64,000 bases of DNA from an uncultured Clostridia bacterium. Lineage in GTDB: Bacteria > Bacillota > Clostridia > TANB77 > CAG-508. Under the pieces are notes generated by a model. The model did no database searches. It was not told the origin of the DNA and worked only from the letters and a program-made list of their open reading frames with translations. The translations under genes and the position numbers were made by a program. Below, one piece after another: positions 42,061 through 52,071 of the stretch. How positions within the stretch are numbered: the first letter of the stretch is position 1; every line of letters begins with the position of its first letter. Location of the stretch: assembly GCA_946529215.1 (NCBI GenBank), contig CAMMZC010000005.1, positions 59,775-123,774 of the forward strand, in the 5' to 3' direction.

Positions 42061-42538
42061 TCATTGCCTTCTCCAAAGCCTCGTTTTCTTCTTTTGTTAA
42101 ATTATATTTGCATTTTCCTTCTTCGATAGGCTTAGCATAAATATTAGACATTTCTCTTGAATAAATTCCATTAAATACTATTCCATTATTTTTTTCATTT
42201 AATAAAGCAACAGCAAAACTCAAATCATTACCTGCATCATTATATGCATTATATCTGACCAATCCAACTTTTTGCATGCAATTTTTCATATTATTTTCTA
42301 ATTGTTTACAATATGAATGGGTCTCACTAAGTGCTTCTTCTAAGGCAATAATTCTGTCTATATAGCTATTTAAGTCTTCTATTATATCTTTTCCTGTTCC
42401 TATTTTTTGCATAAATTCTCTATTGTTTTTATTCATTTTGCCAATTCTTGCATTACTTATAATAACTGTTATAAATAAAACAAAATTTATAATTAAAATA
42501 ATAATTGTGCTAATATCACTTCTAAAAAAGTCTAACAT
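42056..42538 (-). CDS. DUF4446 family protein
   Basis: The 160-residue protein has an N-terminal helix (5-27), a coiled region, and the DUF4446 core VGLVRYNAYNDAGNDLSFAVALL followed by GIVFNGIYSRE. Its role is unknown. The family regularly lies near parAB in Clostridia, as here, downstream of parB by 24 bases. ATG at 42538 has GGGAGGA directly upstream. Confidence 0.9.
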   Translation of the reverse strand: MLDFFRSDISTIIILIINFVLFITVIISNARIGKMNKNNREFMQKIGTGKDIIEDLNSYIDRIIALEEALSETHSYCKQLENNMKNCMQKVGLVRYNAYNDAGNDLSFAVALLNEKNNGIVFNGIYSREMSNIYAKPIEEGKCKYNLTKEENEALEKAMS

Positions 42539-42562
42539 TCTTCCTCCCAAAAATTATAGTGT

Positions 42563-43408
42563 TTATTTTATTAATCCTAAAATTCTCTCTAAGTCATCAT
42601 TTGTTTTATATTCTATAACAATTTTTCCACTTCTTTTTCCTGCATCAACTTTAACCTTCGTACCAAAAAATCCTGTAAATCTATCTTCTATATCTCTATA
42701 TATAACTTCATATTTAGGATCAAAATCTATTTTGTTCTTTTTTCTTTGTAATCTTGCTTCTATTTGTCTACAAGTCTGATTATTATTAATAATTCTTATA
42801 GCCATAGAATACTGTTTTGCAGGATCTGGTTCCATTAAAAGTTGTCTACAATGTCCTTCTGTAAGTTTACCCTCTTTTGCTAATTCTAATACCTCTGGAG
42901 ACAAATTTAATATTCTAACTGTATTTGCAATACCACTTCTTGATTTGCCTAAAATTTTTGCAATTTCTTCTTGCGTTAGATGATATTCCTCCATTAAAGA
43001 CTTCATCCCAAGAGCCTTATCTACAGGATTTAAGTCCTCTCTTTGAATATTTTCTATTAAAGAAATTTCTTTATTTTTCTTATCATCATTATCTCTAATA
43101 ATTGCAGGTATTTCTGTTAAACCAGCAATTTTGGCAGCTCTCCATCTTCTTTCTCCTGCTACAATTGAAAAATATCCTTGCTTTTCTGTAACAACAATTG
43201 GTTGAATTACTCCATACATTTTTATAGATTCTGCAAGTTCATCTAAAGATTCTTGATCAAATGTTTTTCTTGCTTGATCTCTATTTGGCTCTATATCTAT
43301 TATTTTTAAATTTCTTAAACCTTCTCCAGATTGCCTTTGTTCTTCTTCAGCAACAGGCATTGAAAACAATGCATCTAACCCTTTTCCTAATCCTGTTTTT
43401 TTCACCAT
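42563..43408 (-). CDS. parB: Chromosome-partitioning protein ParB
   Basis: ParB/Spo0J binds parS sites and spreads with CTP to organise the origin region. The 281-residue protein has an N-terminal ParA-interacting segment (MVKKTGLGKGLDALF). The CTPase motifs are PNRDQARKTF and GERRWRAAK. A helix-turn-helix follows (TQEEIAKILGKSRSGIANTVR). It lies after parA with a 134-bp gap. Confidence 0.96.
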   Translation of the reverse strand: MVKKTGLGKGLDALFSMPVAEEEQRQSGEGLRNLKIIDIEPNRDQARKTFDQESLDELAESIKMYGVIQPIVVTEKQGYFSIVAGERRWRAAKIAGLTEIPAIIRDNDDKKNKEISLIENIQREDLNPVDKALGMKSLMEEYHLTQEEIAKILGKSRSGIANTVRILNLSPEVLELAKEGKLTEGHCRQLLMEPDPAKQYSMAIRIINNNQTCRQIEARLQRKKNKIDFDPKYEVIYRDIEDRFTGFFGTKVKVDAGKRSGKIVIEYKTNDDLERILGLIK

Positions 43409-43542
43409 TCTTTTTCCTCCTCTAAATCCTTTGATTATTAATTTGAATTCTTATTTATAATAAATGTTTATTTTGTTTTTATAATTTTGAAAATAAAACA
43501 TAGCTAAAACTATATATTAAAATTATATATTTCTATTTTCTC

Positions 43543-44301
43543 TTAATTTAATCTTAAAAATTCTTTTCCTAATTTTTCATAACTTTTTGCTCCTTTTGAA
43601 TGTGGATCATATATAGTTATTGGAAGTCCATAGCTTGGAGCCTCACTAACACGCACATTTCTAGGTATAACAGTTTTATATACTCTGTTATTAAAATATC
43701 TTTTAACTTCTTTTACAACTTGGTTTGATAAATTAGTTCTTATATCATACATAGTAAGTAATGCACCTTCTATATATAAATCTTTATTCAAATGTTTCTT
43801 CACAAGTTCTACTGTGTTTATAAGTTGTCCTAACCCTTCTAAAGCAAAGTACTCACATTGAACAGGTATAAGAACACTATCTGATGCTGTAAATGCATTT
43901 AATGTTATTAATCCCAAAGATGGTGGACAGTCAATAAAAATAAAGTCAAACTCATCTTTTACTTCTGCTAGTTTTTCTTTCATTCTTTGTTCTCTTGACA
44001 TCATTGATACAAGCTGAACTTCAGCTCCTGCAAGATTTAGATTTGAAGGACATATAGATAAATTTTTAATTTCAGTTTTTTGTATTATGTCAACTACAGG
44101 TTGCTCTGAAACTAATAAATCATAAGTAGAAAATTCATTTTCTTTATCCATTCCAATTCCACTTGTTGCATTTCCCTGTGGGTCTGCATCTATTAATAGT
44201 ATTTTTTTTCCTTTTTTGGCAAGTATTGCACTCAAATTTACTGAAGTTGTTGTTTTCCCTACTCCACCTTTTTGATTAGCTATAGATATAATTTTACCCA
44301 A
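43543..44301 (-). CDS. parA: Chromosome-partitioning ATPase ParA (Soj)
   Basis: The 252-residue protein has the deviant Walker A KGGVGKTT (11-18), Walker A' LLIDADPQGN and Walker B FIFIDCPPSLG, as in ParA/Soj. It controls DnaA activity and origin segregation. The start is in the stretch with GGAGGGAG upstream. Tandem Spo0A-type boxes lie about 225 bases upstream. Confidence 0.96.
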   Translation of the reverse strand: MGKIISIANQKGGVGKTTTSVNLSAILAKKGKKILLIDADPQGNATSGIGMDKENEFSTYDLLVSEQPVVDIIQKTEIKNLSICPSNLNLAGAEVQLVSMMSREQRMKEKLAEVKDEFDFIFIDCPPSLGLITLNAFTASDSVLIPVQCEYFALEGLGQLINTVELVKKHLNKDLYIEGALLTMYDIRTNLSNQVVKEVKRYFNNRVYKTVIPRNVRVSEAPSYGLPITIYDPHSKGAKSYEKLGKEFLRLN

Positions 44302-44431
44302 TTTGCTCCCTCCGTTTCTTCGTTATTTTGTCTATTTTTTCTTTTTTCACTAAAACAAAGTTTTCTTTTTACAAGATAAAATCAAGCTTTGCTTTATTTT
44401 GTGATTAATATGCTTAAAAATTATATATATA

Positions 44432-44544
44432 ATAATATACAAATATTTAAAATATGTCAATAATTTTATCAAATATTTTCTGTTTTTTTCATTCTCACCT
44501 AAAGTTACTTTTTACGCTTAAATATTTTGTCGAATTTTGTCGAA
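44432..44544 (-). promoter_or_regulatory. Promoter of parA and upstream tandem Spo0A-type boxes
   Basis: TTGACA (44460-44455), 17 bp and TATTAT (44437-44432) drive parA. Tandem TTGTCGAA boxes 10 bp apart on the plus strand (44527-44534, 44537-44544) lie about 70 bp upstream of the -35. Confidence 0.6.
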
Positions 44545-44588
44545 AATGCATTTGATTAATATTTTTGTCCTTGAGACTAAGCAATAAA

Positions 44589-44633
44589 ATTGGAGATTGT
44601 TTCACACTTAACCACTGTGAAACAATCCCCAAT
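44589..44633 (-). terminator. Terminator after rsmG
   Basis: An 18-bp stem, 44589-44606 with 44616-44633, is followed on the minus strand by TTTTATT. Its arms contain GTTTCAC and GTGAAAC, the halves of a parS site, separated by the loop. Confidence 0.8.
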
Positions 44634-44665
44634 TAAATGTTGGTACTAATAGTTTTAAAACTTTT

Positions 44666-45391
44666 TTATCTGTGAAACATTGGTGATTTAGATGGCATAC
44701 CTGCTTTTCTTGGATACTTGTTTGAAGTTTGCTTAATTTTTTTTATAATTATAATATTTCTTACCATATCTGAATTAGGAAGTATAAATTTTTCCTGTTT
44801 TACAATTTCTCCACCTAATTCTTTTATTGCAAATTTAGCTTCTTCCAATTCTTTATCTATTTCGGCTCCTTTCATACAAATACAAGCTCCTCCAACTTTA
44901 ACAAAAGGTAACAAATATTCAACTAGAGTAGTCATATTTGCAACAGCACGTGAAACAGCAATATCATATTTTTCTCTGTGTTCTTTGTTTCTCCCTATTT
45001 CTTCTGCTCTACCATGAATAGCTTCTACACTATTTATTTTTAATTTGCTACAAACTTCATTTAAAAAATTTATTCTTTTATTTAGTGAATCCAATAAAGT
45101 AATTTTTACATTTCCATTCATAATTGCAATTGGAATGCCTGGAAATCCTGCACCAGTTCCCACATCTATTATACTTTTCTCATTTTCAATAAATTTAAGA
45201 ACTGTCATTGAATCTATAAAATGCTTTAAAATAACATCATCCATTTCTGTGATTGCAGTTAAATTAATTTTCTCATTCCAATCTAAAAGTAAAGTCATAT
45301 ATTCAAAATATTTTTTTATTTGTTCGTCGTTCAACTGGACATTTATTTTTTTAGATAATTCTATCATTTTATTTTTAAAATCATCATTCAT
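44666..45391 (-). CDS. rsmG: 16S rRNA (guanine(527)-N7)-methyltransferase
   Basis: The 241-residue protein has SAM motif I IIDVGTGAGFPGIPIAI and the family motif YDIAVSRAVANM. It methylates G527, near the streptomycin site. ATG at 45391 has AAGGAAGG upstream. It ends the mnmE-mnmG-rsmG run and is followed by a terminator. Confidence 0.95.
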   Translation of the reverse strand: MNDDFKNKMIELSKKINVQLNDEQIKKYFEYMTLLLDWNEKINLTAITEMDDVILKHFIDSMTVLKFIENEKSIIDVGTGAGFPGIPIAIMNGNVKITLLDSLNKRINFLNEVCSKLKINSVEAIHGRAEEIGRNKEHREKYDIAVSRAVANMTTLVEYLLPFVKVGGACICMKGAEIDKELEEAKFAIKELGGEIVKQEKFILPNSDMVRNIIIIKKIKQTSNKYPRKAGMPSKSPMFHR

Positions 45392-45451
45392 AAGTTTTTT
45401 CCTTCCTTTATCCACATTTTATTAATAAATTGTGGAAAACTATATTATTAA

Positions 45452-45624
45452 AATATAAGTATTTTGAGAATTAATCTTATTTAACTAAGTAGCTTAAAAA
45501 TTCTTATTAATATTGAAAGGGAATCTAAAAACAAAATTTTTTTTAGGGTGCTTTCAAAATTAATTAGAATTTTTTAGCGTTAAACGTAAGTTACCTAAGA
45601 TTATTCGAAAAATACTTATATATT
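45452..45624. repeat. Palindromic intercistronic repeat (family R1, copy 2, long form)
   Basis: Starts with AATATAAGTATTTTGAGAAT and ends with its imperfect inverse ATTCGAAAAATACTTATATT. Inner parts TTTGAAAGGGAATCTAAAAA and GGGTGCTTTCAAAATTAATT also pair. It is nearly identical to copy 4 at 49061-49236. It fills the mnmG-rsmG gap. Confidence 0.8.
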
Positions 45625-45628
45625 TAAT

Positions 45629-47497
45629 TTACCTTTTAATCTGCAAATAAATTAAAAGCACATTAATATCTGCAGGTGAAACCCCTGAAATCCTTGAAGC
45701 CTGACCAATTGAAGTAGGTTTAATTTTATTTAATTTTTGCATAGCTTCAAGTCTTAAACCTTTAATAGAAGAATAATCAATATCTTCAGAAAGCTTTTTG
45801 TTTTCCAATTTTTTAAACTTTTCTACTTGTTCTTCTTCCATTTTAATATATCCTTCATATTTTATTTGAATTTCAACTTCTTCTTTTTCTGCCACAGAAA
45901 GCTCTGGTCTATCCTCATCTATTTCTGCTAAATCTTTATATGTAATTTCTGTTCTTTTAAGTAAATCTGCCATTTTTGAACCTGTATTTAATGGAGTTGT
46001 ACCATGTTCTTCAAGAAACTTATTTACTTTTTCTGTTGGTCTTACAACTTTATTTTTTAATCTTACTATTTCTTTTTCTATATTTTCTTTTTTACTTAGA
46101 AATCTTTCATATCTTTCATCTGAAATAAGTCCTATATTATGTCCTATTTCTGTAAGTCTTAAATCTGCATTATCCTGCCTTAAAAGTAATCTATATTCTG
46201 CTCTTGAAGTCATCATTCTATATGGCTCATTTGTTCCTTTTGTAACCAAATCATCAATTAAAACTCCAATATATCCTTGTGTTCTATCTAAAACAACAGG
46301 ATCTTTTCCTTTAATTTTCATAGCGCTATTTATTCCTGCCATAAGTCCTTGGCATGCTGCTTCTTCATATCCTGAACTTCCATTAGTTTGTCCTGCAAAA
46401 AACAATCCACTAATTCCTTTATATTCTAAAGAAAGTTTAAGTTCTGAAGGATCTATACAATCATATTCAATTGCATAAGCAGGTCTTGTAAATTCAGCAT
46501 GTTCTAATCCAGGAATTGTTCTATACATAGCAATTTGAACATCTTCTGGAAGTGAAGAACTCATTCCTTGAGCATACATCTCATCTGTATCTAGACCAAT
46601 TGGCTCAATAAAAATTTGATGTCTTTTTTTATCTGCAAATCTTACAACTTTATCTTCTATAGATGGACAATATCTAGGTCCTGTTCCTTCAATTACTCCT
46701 GCATATAAAGGAGAACGATGTAAATTTTCTCTTATAATTTTATGTGTTTCGTCATTTGTATAAGTTAAATAACAATCTTGTTGCTCAAATTCCTTTACTT
46801 CATCATCTAAAGAAAATGGAACAATATTTTCATCACCTTTTTGTACTTCCATTTTTGAAAAATCAATACTTTTTCTATTAATTCTAGCAGGTGTTCCTGT
46901 TTTAAATCTAACAATTTTTACACCCAAATCTTTTAAACATTCAGATAATTTATTTGCTGCAAAAACTCCATCAGGACCACTCTCTTGTGAAAACTCACCT
47001 ATAAAAATTTTCCCTTTTAAATATGTTCCTGTTGAAACTATTACAGATTTTACCTTATAAATTGCACCTACAGAAGTCTCTATTGATACAACTTTCCCCT
47101 TTTCTACATTTATTTTTGTGATTTCTGCTTGTTTTAACTCCAAATTTTCTTGTCTCTCTATAGTGTGTTTCATTTCCATTTGATATCTTTTTCTATCAGC
47201 CTGTGCCCTCAAAGAGTGTACAGCAGGCCCTTTAGAAGTATTAAGCATTTTTATTTGTATCATAGTTTTATCTATATTTTTTCCCATCTCGCCACCAAGG
47301 CAATCAATTTCTCTTACCAAATGCCCTTTTGAACTTCCTCCAATATGAGGATTACAAGGCATATTAGCAACTGCCTCTAAACTTATAGAAAAAATTAAAG
47401 TTTTCATTCCAAGTCTAGCAGCAGCTAGTGCTGCTTCACAACCTGCATGCCCTGCTCCAATTACTGCAACATCATATTCACCAGCATAATAACTCAT
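45629..47497 (-). CDS. mnmG: tRNA uridine 5-carboxymethylaminomethyl modification enzyme, FAD subunit
   Basis: MnmG with MnmE modifies U34 of tRNAs. The 622-residue protein has the FAD motif GAGHAG (14-19), [14 protein letters not shown] and [15 protein letters not shown]. Its C-terminal helical domain ends [16 protein letters not shown]. The start has AAAGGAGA upstream. Confidence 0.97.
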   Translation of the reverse strand: MSYYAGEYDVAVIGAGHAGCEAALAAARLGMKTLIFSISLEAVANMPCNPHIGGSSKGHLVREIDCLGGEMGKNIDKTMIQIKMLNTSKGPAVHSLRAQADRKRYQMEMKHTIERQENLELKQAEITKINVEKGKVVSIETSVGAIYKVKSVIVSTGTYLKGKIFIGEFSQESGPDGVFAANKLSECLKDLGVKIVRFKTGTPARINRKSIDFSKMEVQKGDENIVPFSLDDEVKEFEQQDCYLTYTNDETHKIIRENLHRSPLYAGVIEGTGPRYCPSIEDKVVRFADKKRHQIFIEPIGLDTDEMYAQGMSSSLPEDVQIAMYRTIPGLEHAEFTRPAYAIEYDCIDPSELKLSLEYKGISGLFFAGQTNGSSGYEEAACQGLMAGINSAMKIKGKDPVVLDRTQGYIGVLIDDLVTKGTNEPYRMMTSRAEYRLLLRQDNADLRLTEIGHNIGLISDERYERFLSKKENIEKEIVRLKNKVVRPTEKVNKFLEEHGTTPLNTGSKMADLLKRTEITYKDLAEIDEDRPELSVAEKEEVEIQIKYEGYIKMEEEQVEKFKKLENKKLSEDIDYSSIKGLRLEAMQKLNKIKPTSIGQASRISGVSPADINVLLIYLQIKR

Positions 47498-47543
47498 TTT
47501 CTTTTCTCCTTTTTTACATAATCTTTTTACTTTTTTATTATTG

Positions 47544-47636
47544 TTGAATAAATAAATATTTTGAGAAATAATTTTATTTAACTAAATAGAAATGTAAGTT
47601 ACATAAAATTTTTCGAAAAATATTTATTTATTAAAT
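47544..47636. repeat. Palindromic intercistronic repeat (family R1, copy 3, short form)
   Basis: GAATAAATAAATATTTTGAG and TTTCGAAAAATATTTATTTA are imperfect inverses. The copy keeps the outer arms and lacks the central block of the long form. It lies between mnmE and mnmG. Confidence 0.7.
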
Positions 47637-47659
47637 TAATTATAAAGTGTAATATAATT

Positions 47660-49036
47660 TTACTTCCCAAGACAGAATCTTGCAAAAATCTCATTAATTA
47701 TCTCTTCTCCAGCCTCTTCACCTGTTATAGCACCTAAATTTGCAAGCACATCTTTCAAACTAATAGCAATTATGTCAACAGGCATTCCATCTTTCAAAAT
47801 ATTCTCAGCCTTATTCAAATTTTCTATTGCCTTTGAAATCAAATTTTTATGTCTTTCATTTGTAATAACAATATCATTATCCAAATTTATTTCATTTAAA
47901 TTAAACATATCTGTAATTCTTTCAAAAAGCGTTTCTAAGCCAATTTTGTTTTTTGCCGATAAAGATATTACATTTTTATTAAAAATCTCTAATTTTGGAT
48001 TCTCACGCGTTATATTTTGTTCTAAATCTATTTTATTTAAAATGATAATTGACTTTTTATTTTTTGCAATTTCTAAAATTTCTAAATCTTCTTTTGAAAA
48101 ATCTTTGCTCGAATCAAAAATCGCAATAATTAAATCTGCACTTTCTGCTAATTTTTTTGATTTTTCAATTCCAATCATTTCAACTTCATCTTTTGCATCT
48201 CTTATTCCAGCTGTATCTATAAGATTTAAAGGAATTCCGTTAATAGTTACAAATTCTTCTATAGTATCTCTTGTAGTTCCTTCAATTTCTGTAACTATAG
48301 CTCTATCCTCTTTTAAAATAGCATTAAGTAAAGAAGATTTTCCCGCATTTGGTTTACCTATAATTACAGTCTTTATTCCCTGTTTTATTATTTTTCCATT
48401 ATCAAAAGATTTTTTTAAATTTTCTAATTTAATTCTAGATTTTTCTATAGTATCTAGAATATCATTATTTGTAATATCAGGTGTGTCATATTCAGGATAA
48501 TCAATCGAAACCTCAATATTAGTCATTATTTCTAACAAATCATTTTTTATCTCATTTATCCTTTCAGACAAAAATCCCTCTAATTGCTTTATTCCCTCTT
48601 TTGCTTCCCTATCTGATTTTGCATTAATTATATCAATTATAGACTCTGCTTGAGAAAGATCTATTCTTCCACCTAAAAAAGCCCTTTTTGTAAATTCTCC
48701 AGGTTCAGCAAGCTCAGCTCCATTTTTTAAACATAGCTCAAGGATTTTACGCATTATAACTGTTCCACCATGTGAATTAATTTCACACATATCCTCTGTT
48801 GTATAGCTCTTTGGAGCTTTAAAGTATGAAACCAAAACTTCATCTATATTTTTATCTCCATCTACAATATGACCATATTTTATAGTATATCCTGGAATTT
48901 CTTCTATATCTTTAGGGTTTTTTGCTCTAAAAATTTTATCTAATACTTTAAAAGTATTTTCTCCACTCATTCTTATTATTCCAATTCCGCCAATACCTGG
49001 CGCAGTTGAGATTGAAGCAATCGTACTCATCATCAT
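47660..49036 (-). CDS. mnmE: tRNA modification GTPase
   Basis: The 458-residue protein has an N-terminal folate-binding domain (TIASISTAPGIGGIGIIRMS), a central GTPase with GKPNAGKSS, DTAGI and NKID, and the C-terminal CLGK motif that holds the modifying Cys. AAGGAAG precedes three consecutive ATG codons, so the exact start may be 49036, 49033 or 49030. Confidence 0.97.
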   Translation of the reverse strand: MMMSTIASISTAPGIGGIGIIRMSGENTFKVLDKIFRAKNPKDIEEIPGYTIKYGHIVDGDKNIDEVLVSYFKAPKSYTTEDMCEINSHGGTVIMRKILELCLKNGAELAEPGEFTKRAFLGGRIDLSQAESIIDIINAKSDREAKEGIKQLEGFLSERINEIKNDLLEIMTNIEVSIDYPEYDTPDITNNDILDTIEKSRIKLENLKKSFDNGKIIKQGIKTVIIGKPNAGKSSLLNAILKEDRAIVTEIEGTTRDTIEEFVTINGIPLNLIDTAGIRDAKDEVEMIGIEKSKKLAESADLIIAIFDSSKDFSKEDLEILEIAKNKKSIIILNKIDLEQNITRENPKLEIFNKNVISLSAKNKIGLETLFERITDMFNLNEINLDNDIVITNERHKNLISKAIENLNKAENILKDGMPVDIIAISLKDVLANLGAITGEEAGEEIINEIFARFCLGK

Positions 49037-49060
49037 TCTTCCTTTCTAAATAATTAATTT

Positions 49061-49236
49061 TTAATATATAAGTATTTTGAGAATTAATCTTATTTAACTA
49101 AGTAGCTTAAAAATTCTTAATAATTTTGAAAGGGAATCTAAAAACAAATTTTTTTAGGGTGCTTTCAAAATTAATTAGAATTTTTTAGTGTTAAACGTAA
49201 GTTACCTAAGATTATTCGAAAAATACTTATATATTA
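49061..49236. repeat. Palindromic intercistronic repeat (family R1, copy 4, long form)
   Basis: Same layout as 45452-45624, with outer arms AATATATAAGTATTTTGAG and CGAAAAATACTTATATATT and the same central block. It lies between jag and mnmE. Confidence 0.8.
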
Positions 49237-49268
49237 ATAAAAAAAATTATTTTTTAACTAACTAAAAA

Positions 49269-49324
49269 GAAGCCAAAGCGAGAATAATCCTGTATATACC
49301 AGACTAAATCTTCACTTTGACTTC
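49269..49324 (-). terminator. Terminator of the rpmH-jag operon
   Basis: GAAGTCAAAGTGA pairs with GAAGCCAAAGCGA's complement (TCGCTTTGGCTTC) and is followed by TTTTTAG on the minus strand, 43 bases after jag. Confidence 0.7.
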
Positions 49325-49366
49325 AGATTTACATATTAAATTAATATATTTTGTATGTAACATTAT

Positions 49367-50065
49367 TTATTTTAAGCTAATTACAAGTCTTCTTCTAGGC
49401 TCTTCCCCTATACTATGAGTTGTAACTTTATTTGAACTTTGTAATTTTGAATGTATAATTTTTCTTTCATAAGGTTTCATAGGCTCTAATGTTACGGATT
49501 TTCCTGTTCTAATTACTCTTTTTTCCATTCTTTCGGCTAATTCTTCTAAAGTTTTTATTCTTTTATTTTTATAGTCTTCAATATCTAAAATTACTCTCAC
49601 TCTTGTTTCTAAATTTTTACTTGCGATAGCAACCAATATATTTTGAACTGAGTATAAGGTTTCTCCTCTATACCCTATTAGATGACCAGCTTCTACTCCA
49701 GTTATTGTAACTGAAAGACCTGTTTCTTCTTTATTTATTGAAAACTCAATATTATTGCCTATTTTTTTAAGAAAACTATTCAAAAATTCTTTAACATTGT
49801 TTTCTGCAACTTCAAGCTCTTTTGTAGTGTATTTTCTCACTTCTCTAGGCTTATTGCTAGCTTCTATCTTTTCTTCTTGTTTATTTTCTTTTAAAGTTAA
49901 TTCAACTTTTACAACTCTAGGAGCTAAAATACTAAAAAAACTTCTTTTGTCTTCACTTTCAAGTACTTTTATATCTACTTGATTTTTGCTAACATGTAAT
50001 TTTTTTAGACCATTTTCTATAGCTTCGTTTGTTGTTTTACCCTCAGAAATTATATTATTAGGCAT
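49367..50065 (-). CDS. jag: RNA-binding protein Jag/KhpB
   Basis: The 232-residue protein has an N-terminal Jag domain (IISEGKTTNEAIENGLKKL), a KH domain (LIGYRGETLYSVQNILV), and an R3H domain with RKIIHSKLQSS and the terminal basic tail. It is linked to cell-shape control and to RNA binding with KhpA. It overlaps yidC by 8 bases. Confidence 0.94.
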   Translation of the reverse strand: MPNNIISEGKTTNEAIENGLKKLHVSKNQVDIKVLESEDKRSFFSILAPRVVKVELTLKENKQEEKIEASNKPREVRKYTTKELEVAENNVKEFLNSFLKKIGNNIEFSINKEETGLSVTITGVEAGHLIGYRGETLYSVQNILVAIASKNLETRVRVILDIEDYKNKRIKTLEELAERMEKRVIRTGKSVTLEPMKPYERKIIHSKLQSSNKVTTHSIGEEPRRRLVISLK

Positions 50066-51041
50066 TTGTCTCTGCCTCCTCTTCTTTATTCAAATATTTA
50101 TTTAATACTAATCTTTCTATAATCATTAAAACATTATTCATTAACCAATATAATGCCAAACCTAAAGGTGCAATAATCGCAATAGTTACAGACATTATTG
50201 GCATCATCCAAACCATCGTTTTGTTCATATCTTCTGATGGATTATATTTTTCTTCTTGTTCAGTTCCATCTGTTATAAGCTTTTTTTCTTCATTGTTTTT
50301 CTTCTTTGTGGTAACCATAGATATTCTAATAGATACAAATGAAGAAATTACGTAAAGAATTGGTATTATAAGTACTTTTATATCTGTTGGATTTTTTGTT
50401 GGGACTTGACTCAAATCTATCCCGAAAAAATCCATATTTAAGTTTGCTTGTTCCACATATTTTGCTATATCAAAGTTTTCTGTATTGTTATTCTTATCTT
50501 CAGAGTTTGAGTTTTCTGTATTATTATTATTTTGCTCTCCTGAATTTTCTATATTTTCACTAACAGAATTCTCTTTTTTAAGATTTTTAACATATTGAAT
50601 TATTGCTATCTCTTGATAAGCATTTTTAGTATTAGAATCTTGACTAGATACTATCTGTGTCATTTTGTTTATAGCATCTTGATCCATTTTTTCCATATAT
50701 GTTAAAGGCTGTCTAACAAGTAAAAAAACTGAAAACAGTAAAATAATTTGTACTATAGAACTCAAACAACCAGAAAATGGACTCATTCCCTCTCTTTTAT
50801 ATAAAGCCATCATTTCTTGATTTAATTTTTCTGGCTCATTTTTGTATTTAAATTGAATTTGTTTTAATTCATTTTGAATTTTTTCATTTTTTTTCAATGT
50901 TTTTTGTTGTTTAATCGAAATTGGAAGCATTAAAACCTTTACTAGTATTGAAAACAAAATAATTGCCCAACCATAGTTTCCAACAATATTGTACAACAAT
51001 TTTAAAACATATCCAAATATATTTGCAAAAAAAGCTAACAT
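50058..51041 (-). CDS. yidC: Membrane protein insertase YidC
   Basis: The 327-residue protein has the five-helix Gram-positive YidC/Oxa1 layout. An early helix is followed by the conserved cytoplasmic stretch (SIKQQKTLKKNEKIQNELKQ) and later WMMPIMSVTIAIIAPLGLAL. A long Asn-rich polar loop (about 160-195) inserts between helices. GGAGGAT precedes the start. There is no lipobox, unlike SpoIIIJ of Bacillus. Confidence 0.95.
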   Translation of the reverse strand: MLAFFANIFGYVLKLLYNIVGNYGWAIILFSILVKVLMLPISIKQQKTLKKNEKIQNELKQIQFKYKNEPEKLNQEMMALYKREGMSPFSGCLSSIVQIILLFSVFLLVRQPLTYMEKMDQDAINKMTQIVSSQDSNTKNAYQEIAIIQYVKNLKKENSVSENIENSGEQNNNNTENSNSEDKNNNTENFDIAKYVEQANLNMDFFGIDLSQVPTKNPTDIKVLIIPILYVISSFVSIRISMVTTKKKNNEEKKLITDGTEQEEKYNPSEDMNKTMVWMMPIMSVTIAIIAPLGLALYWLMNNVLMIIERLVLNKYLNKEEEAETNA

Positions 51042-51056
51042 TTTCTATCCTCCGAC

Positions 51057-51275
51057 TTACTTTAATGGGTCATATCCACCTTTTGAAAAAGGATTACATC
51101 TTAAAATTCTAGCTACTCCAAGCACTATTCCTTTAATAACTCCGTATTTTATAATCGCCTGCTTCGTATATTCAGAACAAGTTGGATAAAACTTGCATTT
51201 AATATTTTTGTAATCTAACCATACAGATATATTTCTTTGATACCATTCAATCATTTTAATTAATATTTTTTTCAT
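51057..51275 (-). CDS. yidD: Membrane protein insertion efficiency factor YidD
   Basis: The 72-residue protein carries the YidD signature [15 protein letters not shown] and [12 protein letters not shown]. It is placed between rnpA and yidC as usual. The start is not preceded by a strong ribosome site. Confidence 0.94.
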   Translation of the reverse strand: MKKILIKMIEWYQRNISVWLDYKNIKCKFYPTCSEYTKQAIIKYGVIKGIVLGVARILRCNPFSKGGYDPLK

Positions 51276-51344
51276 TTTAATCACACAAAACTATAAACTT
51301 TTTAAGTAATTTTATTCAAAAAATGCAATAATTATCAGCTTAAA

Positions 51345-51695
51345 TTAGATCTTATCCTTTAAAACATTTGACTTTTCTAAAATTTTTTTCATATCTTTCT
51401 TTACCTGATAAAAGTCAATATTTTCAATACTTACCTTTTTCTTAACTAAAAATACTATACTTTTACCAAAAATAATACTATCTTCAAAATATGAATAATT
51501 TTCTCTAAGAAGTCTTTTAACTCTATTTCTTTGAAAAGCATGTCCTGCCTTGGAGCTAATAGCTAATCCTAAATAATTAGAATTCTTCCCATTATTTAGG
51601 ATAAATGCTTCTATTGCTTCCCCTGAATAGTATGTTCCTCTAGAAATTACATTACTAAATTCATAGTTCTTTTTTAACATTTTTGTTTTTTTCAT
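51345..51695 (-). CDS. rnpA: Ribonuclease P protein component
   Basis: The 116-residue basic protein has the RNR-like motif FQRNRVKRLLRENY and KRTKMLKKNYEFS-like N terminus. It is the protein cofactor that helps RNase P RNA mature tRNA 5' ends. It lies just after rpmH, the usual rpmH-rnpA order, and its ribosome site (GAAGGA) lies inside the short gap between them. Confidence 0.95.
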   Translation of the reverse strand: MKKTKMLKKNYEFSNVISRGTYYSGEAIEAFILNNGKNSNYLGLAISSKAGHAFQRNRVKRLLRENYSYFEDSIIFGKSIVFLVKKKVSIENIDFYQVKKDMKKILEKSNVLKDKI

Positions 51696-51713
51696 TTAAC
51701 AAAATCCTTCTGC

Positions 51714-51848
51714 TTAAGCACAAATTTTCTTTCTTCCTTTTGCACGTCTAGCTTTTAAAACATTTCTACCTGATTTTGTTGACATTCTTTTTAAAAATCC
51801 ATGTTCTTTTTTAGTTTGTCTTTTTTTAGGTTGATATGTCATTTTCAT
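51714..51848 (-). CDS. rpmH: 50S ribosomal protein L34
   Basis: The 44-residue product begins [18 protein letters not shown] and has the conserved [19 protein letters not shown]. It was read directly from the minus strand. AGGAGG sits 9 bases before ATG at 51848. It is first in the operon facing away from dnaA. Confidence 0.97.
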   Translation of the reverse strand: MKMTYQPKKRQTKKEHGFLKRMSTKSGRNVLKARRAKGRKKICA

Positions 51849-51888
51849 CTCTAAGCACCTCCTAATTTAAAATTACACAAGTGTAATT

Positions 51889-51917
51889 ATTATATCTTTT
51901 TTTTTTCAAATTGTCAA
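51889..51917 (-). promoter_or_regulatory. Consensus promoter of the rpmH operon
   Basis: TTGACA (51917-51912), 17 bp and TATAAT (51894-51889). A dyad AATTACACAAGTGTAATT lies between the promoter and the start codon. Confidence 0.85.
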
Positions 51918-52071
51918 TGCTTTTTGAATTTTTTTTATTTTTTTCTTAAGGAAATAAGGATTTTAAGGATTTTTTATATATTTTTTTAAATTTTTGTTGC
52001 ATTTTCTAAAAAAATGTTGTATAACTTTTTTAAACAATATTTTTTTGTAAATTTTGTAAATTTTAAAAGAC

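Noticed and set aside
44943..44958. Possible parS site within rsmG (CACGTGAAACA half)
   Set aside because: Only 11 of 16 positions match the parS consensus, all in one half, and the stretch encodes the conserved VSRAVA motif of RsmG. The better-looking GTTTCAC/GTGAAAC pair at 44589-44633 is split by an 11-base loop and fits an intrinsic terminator.
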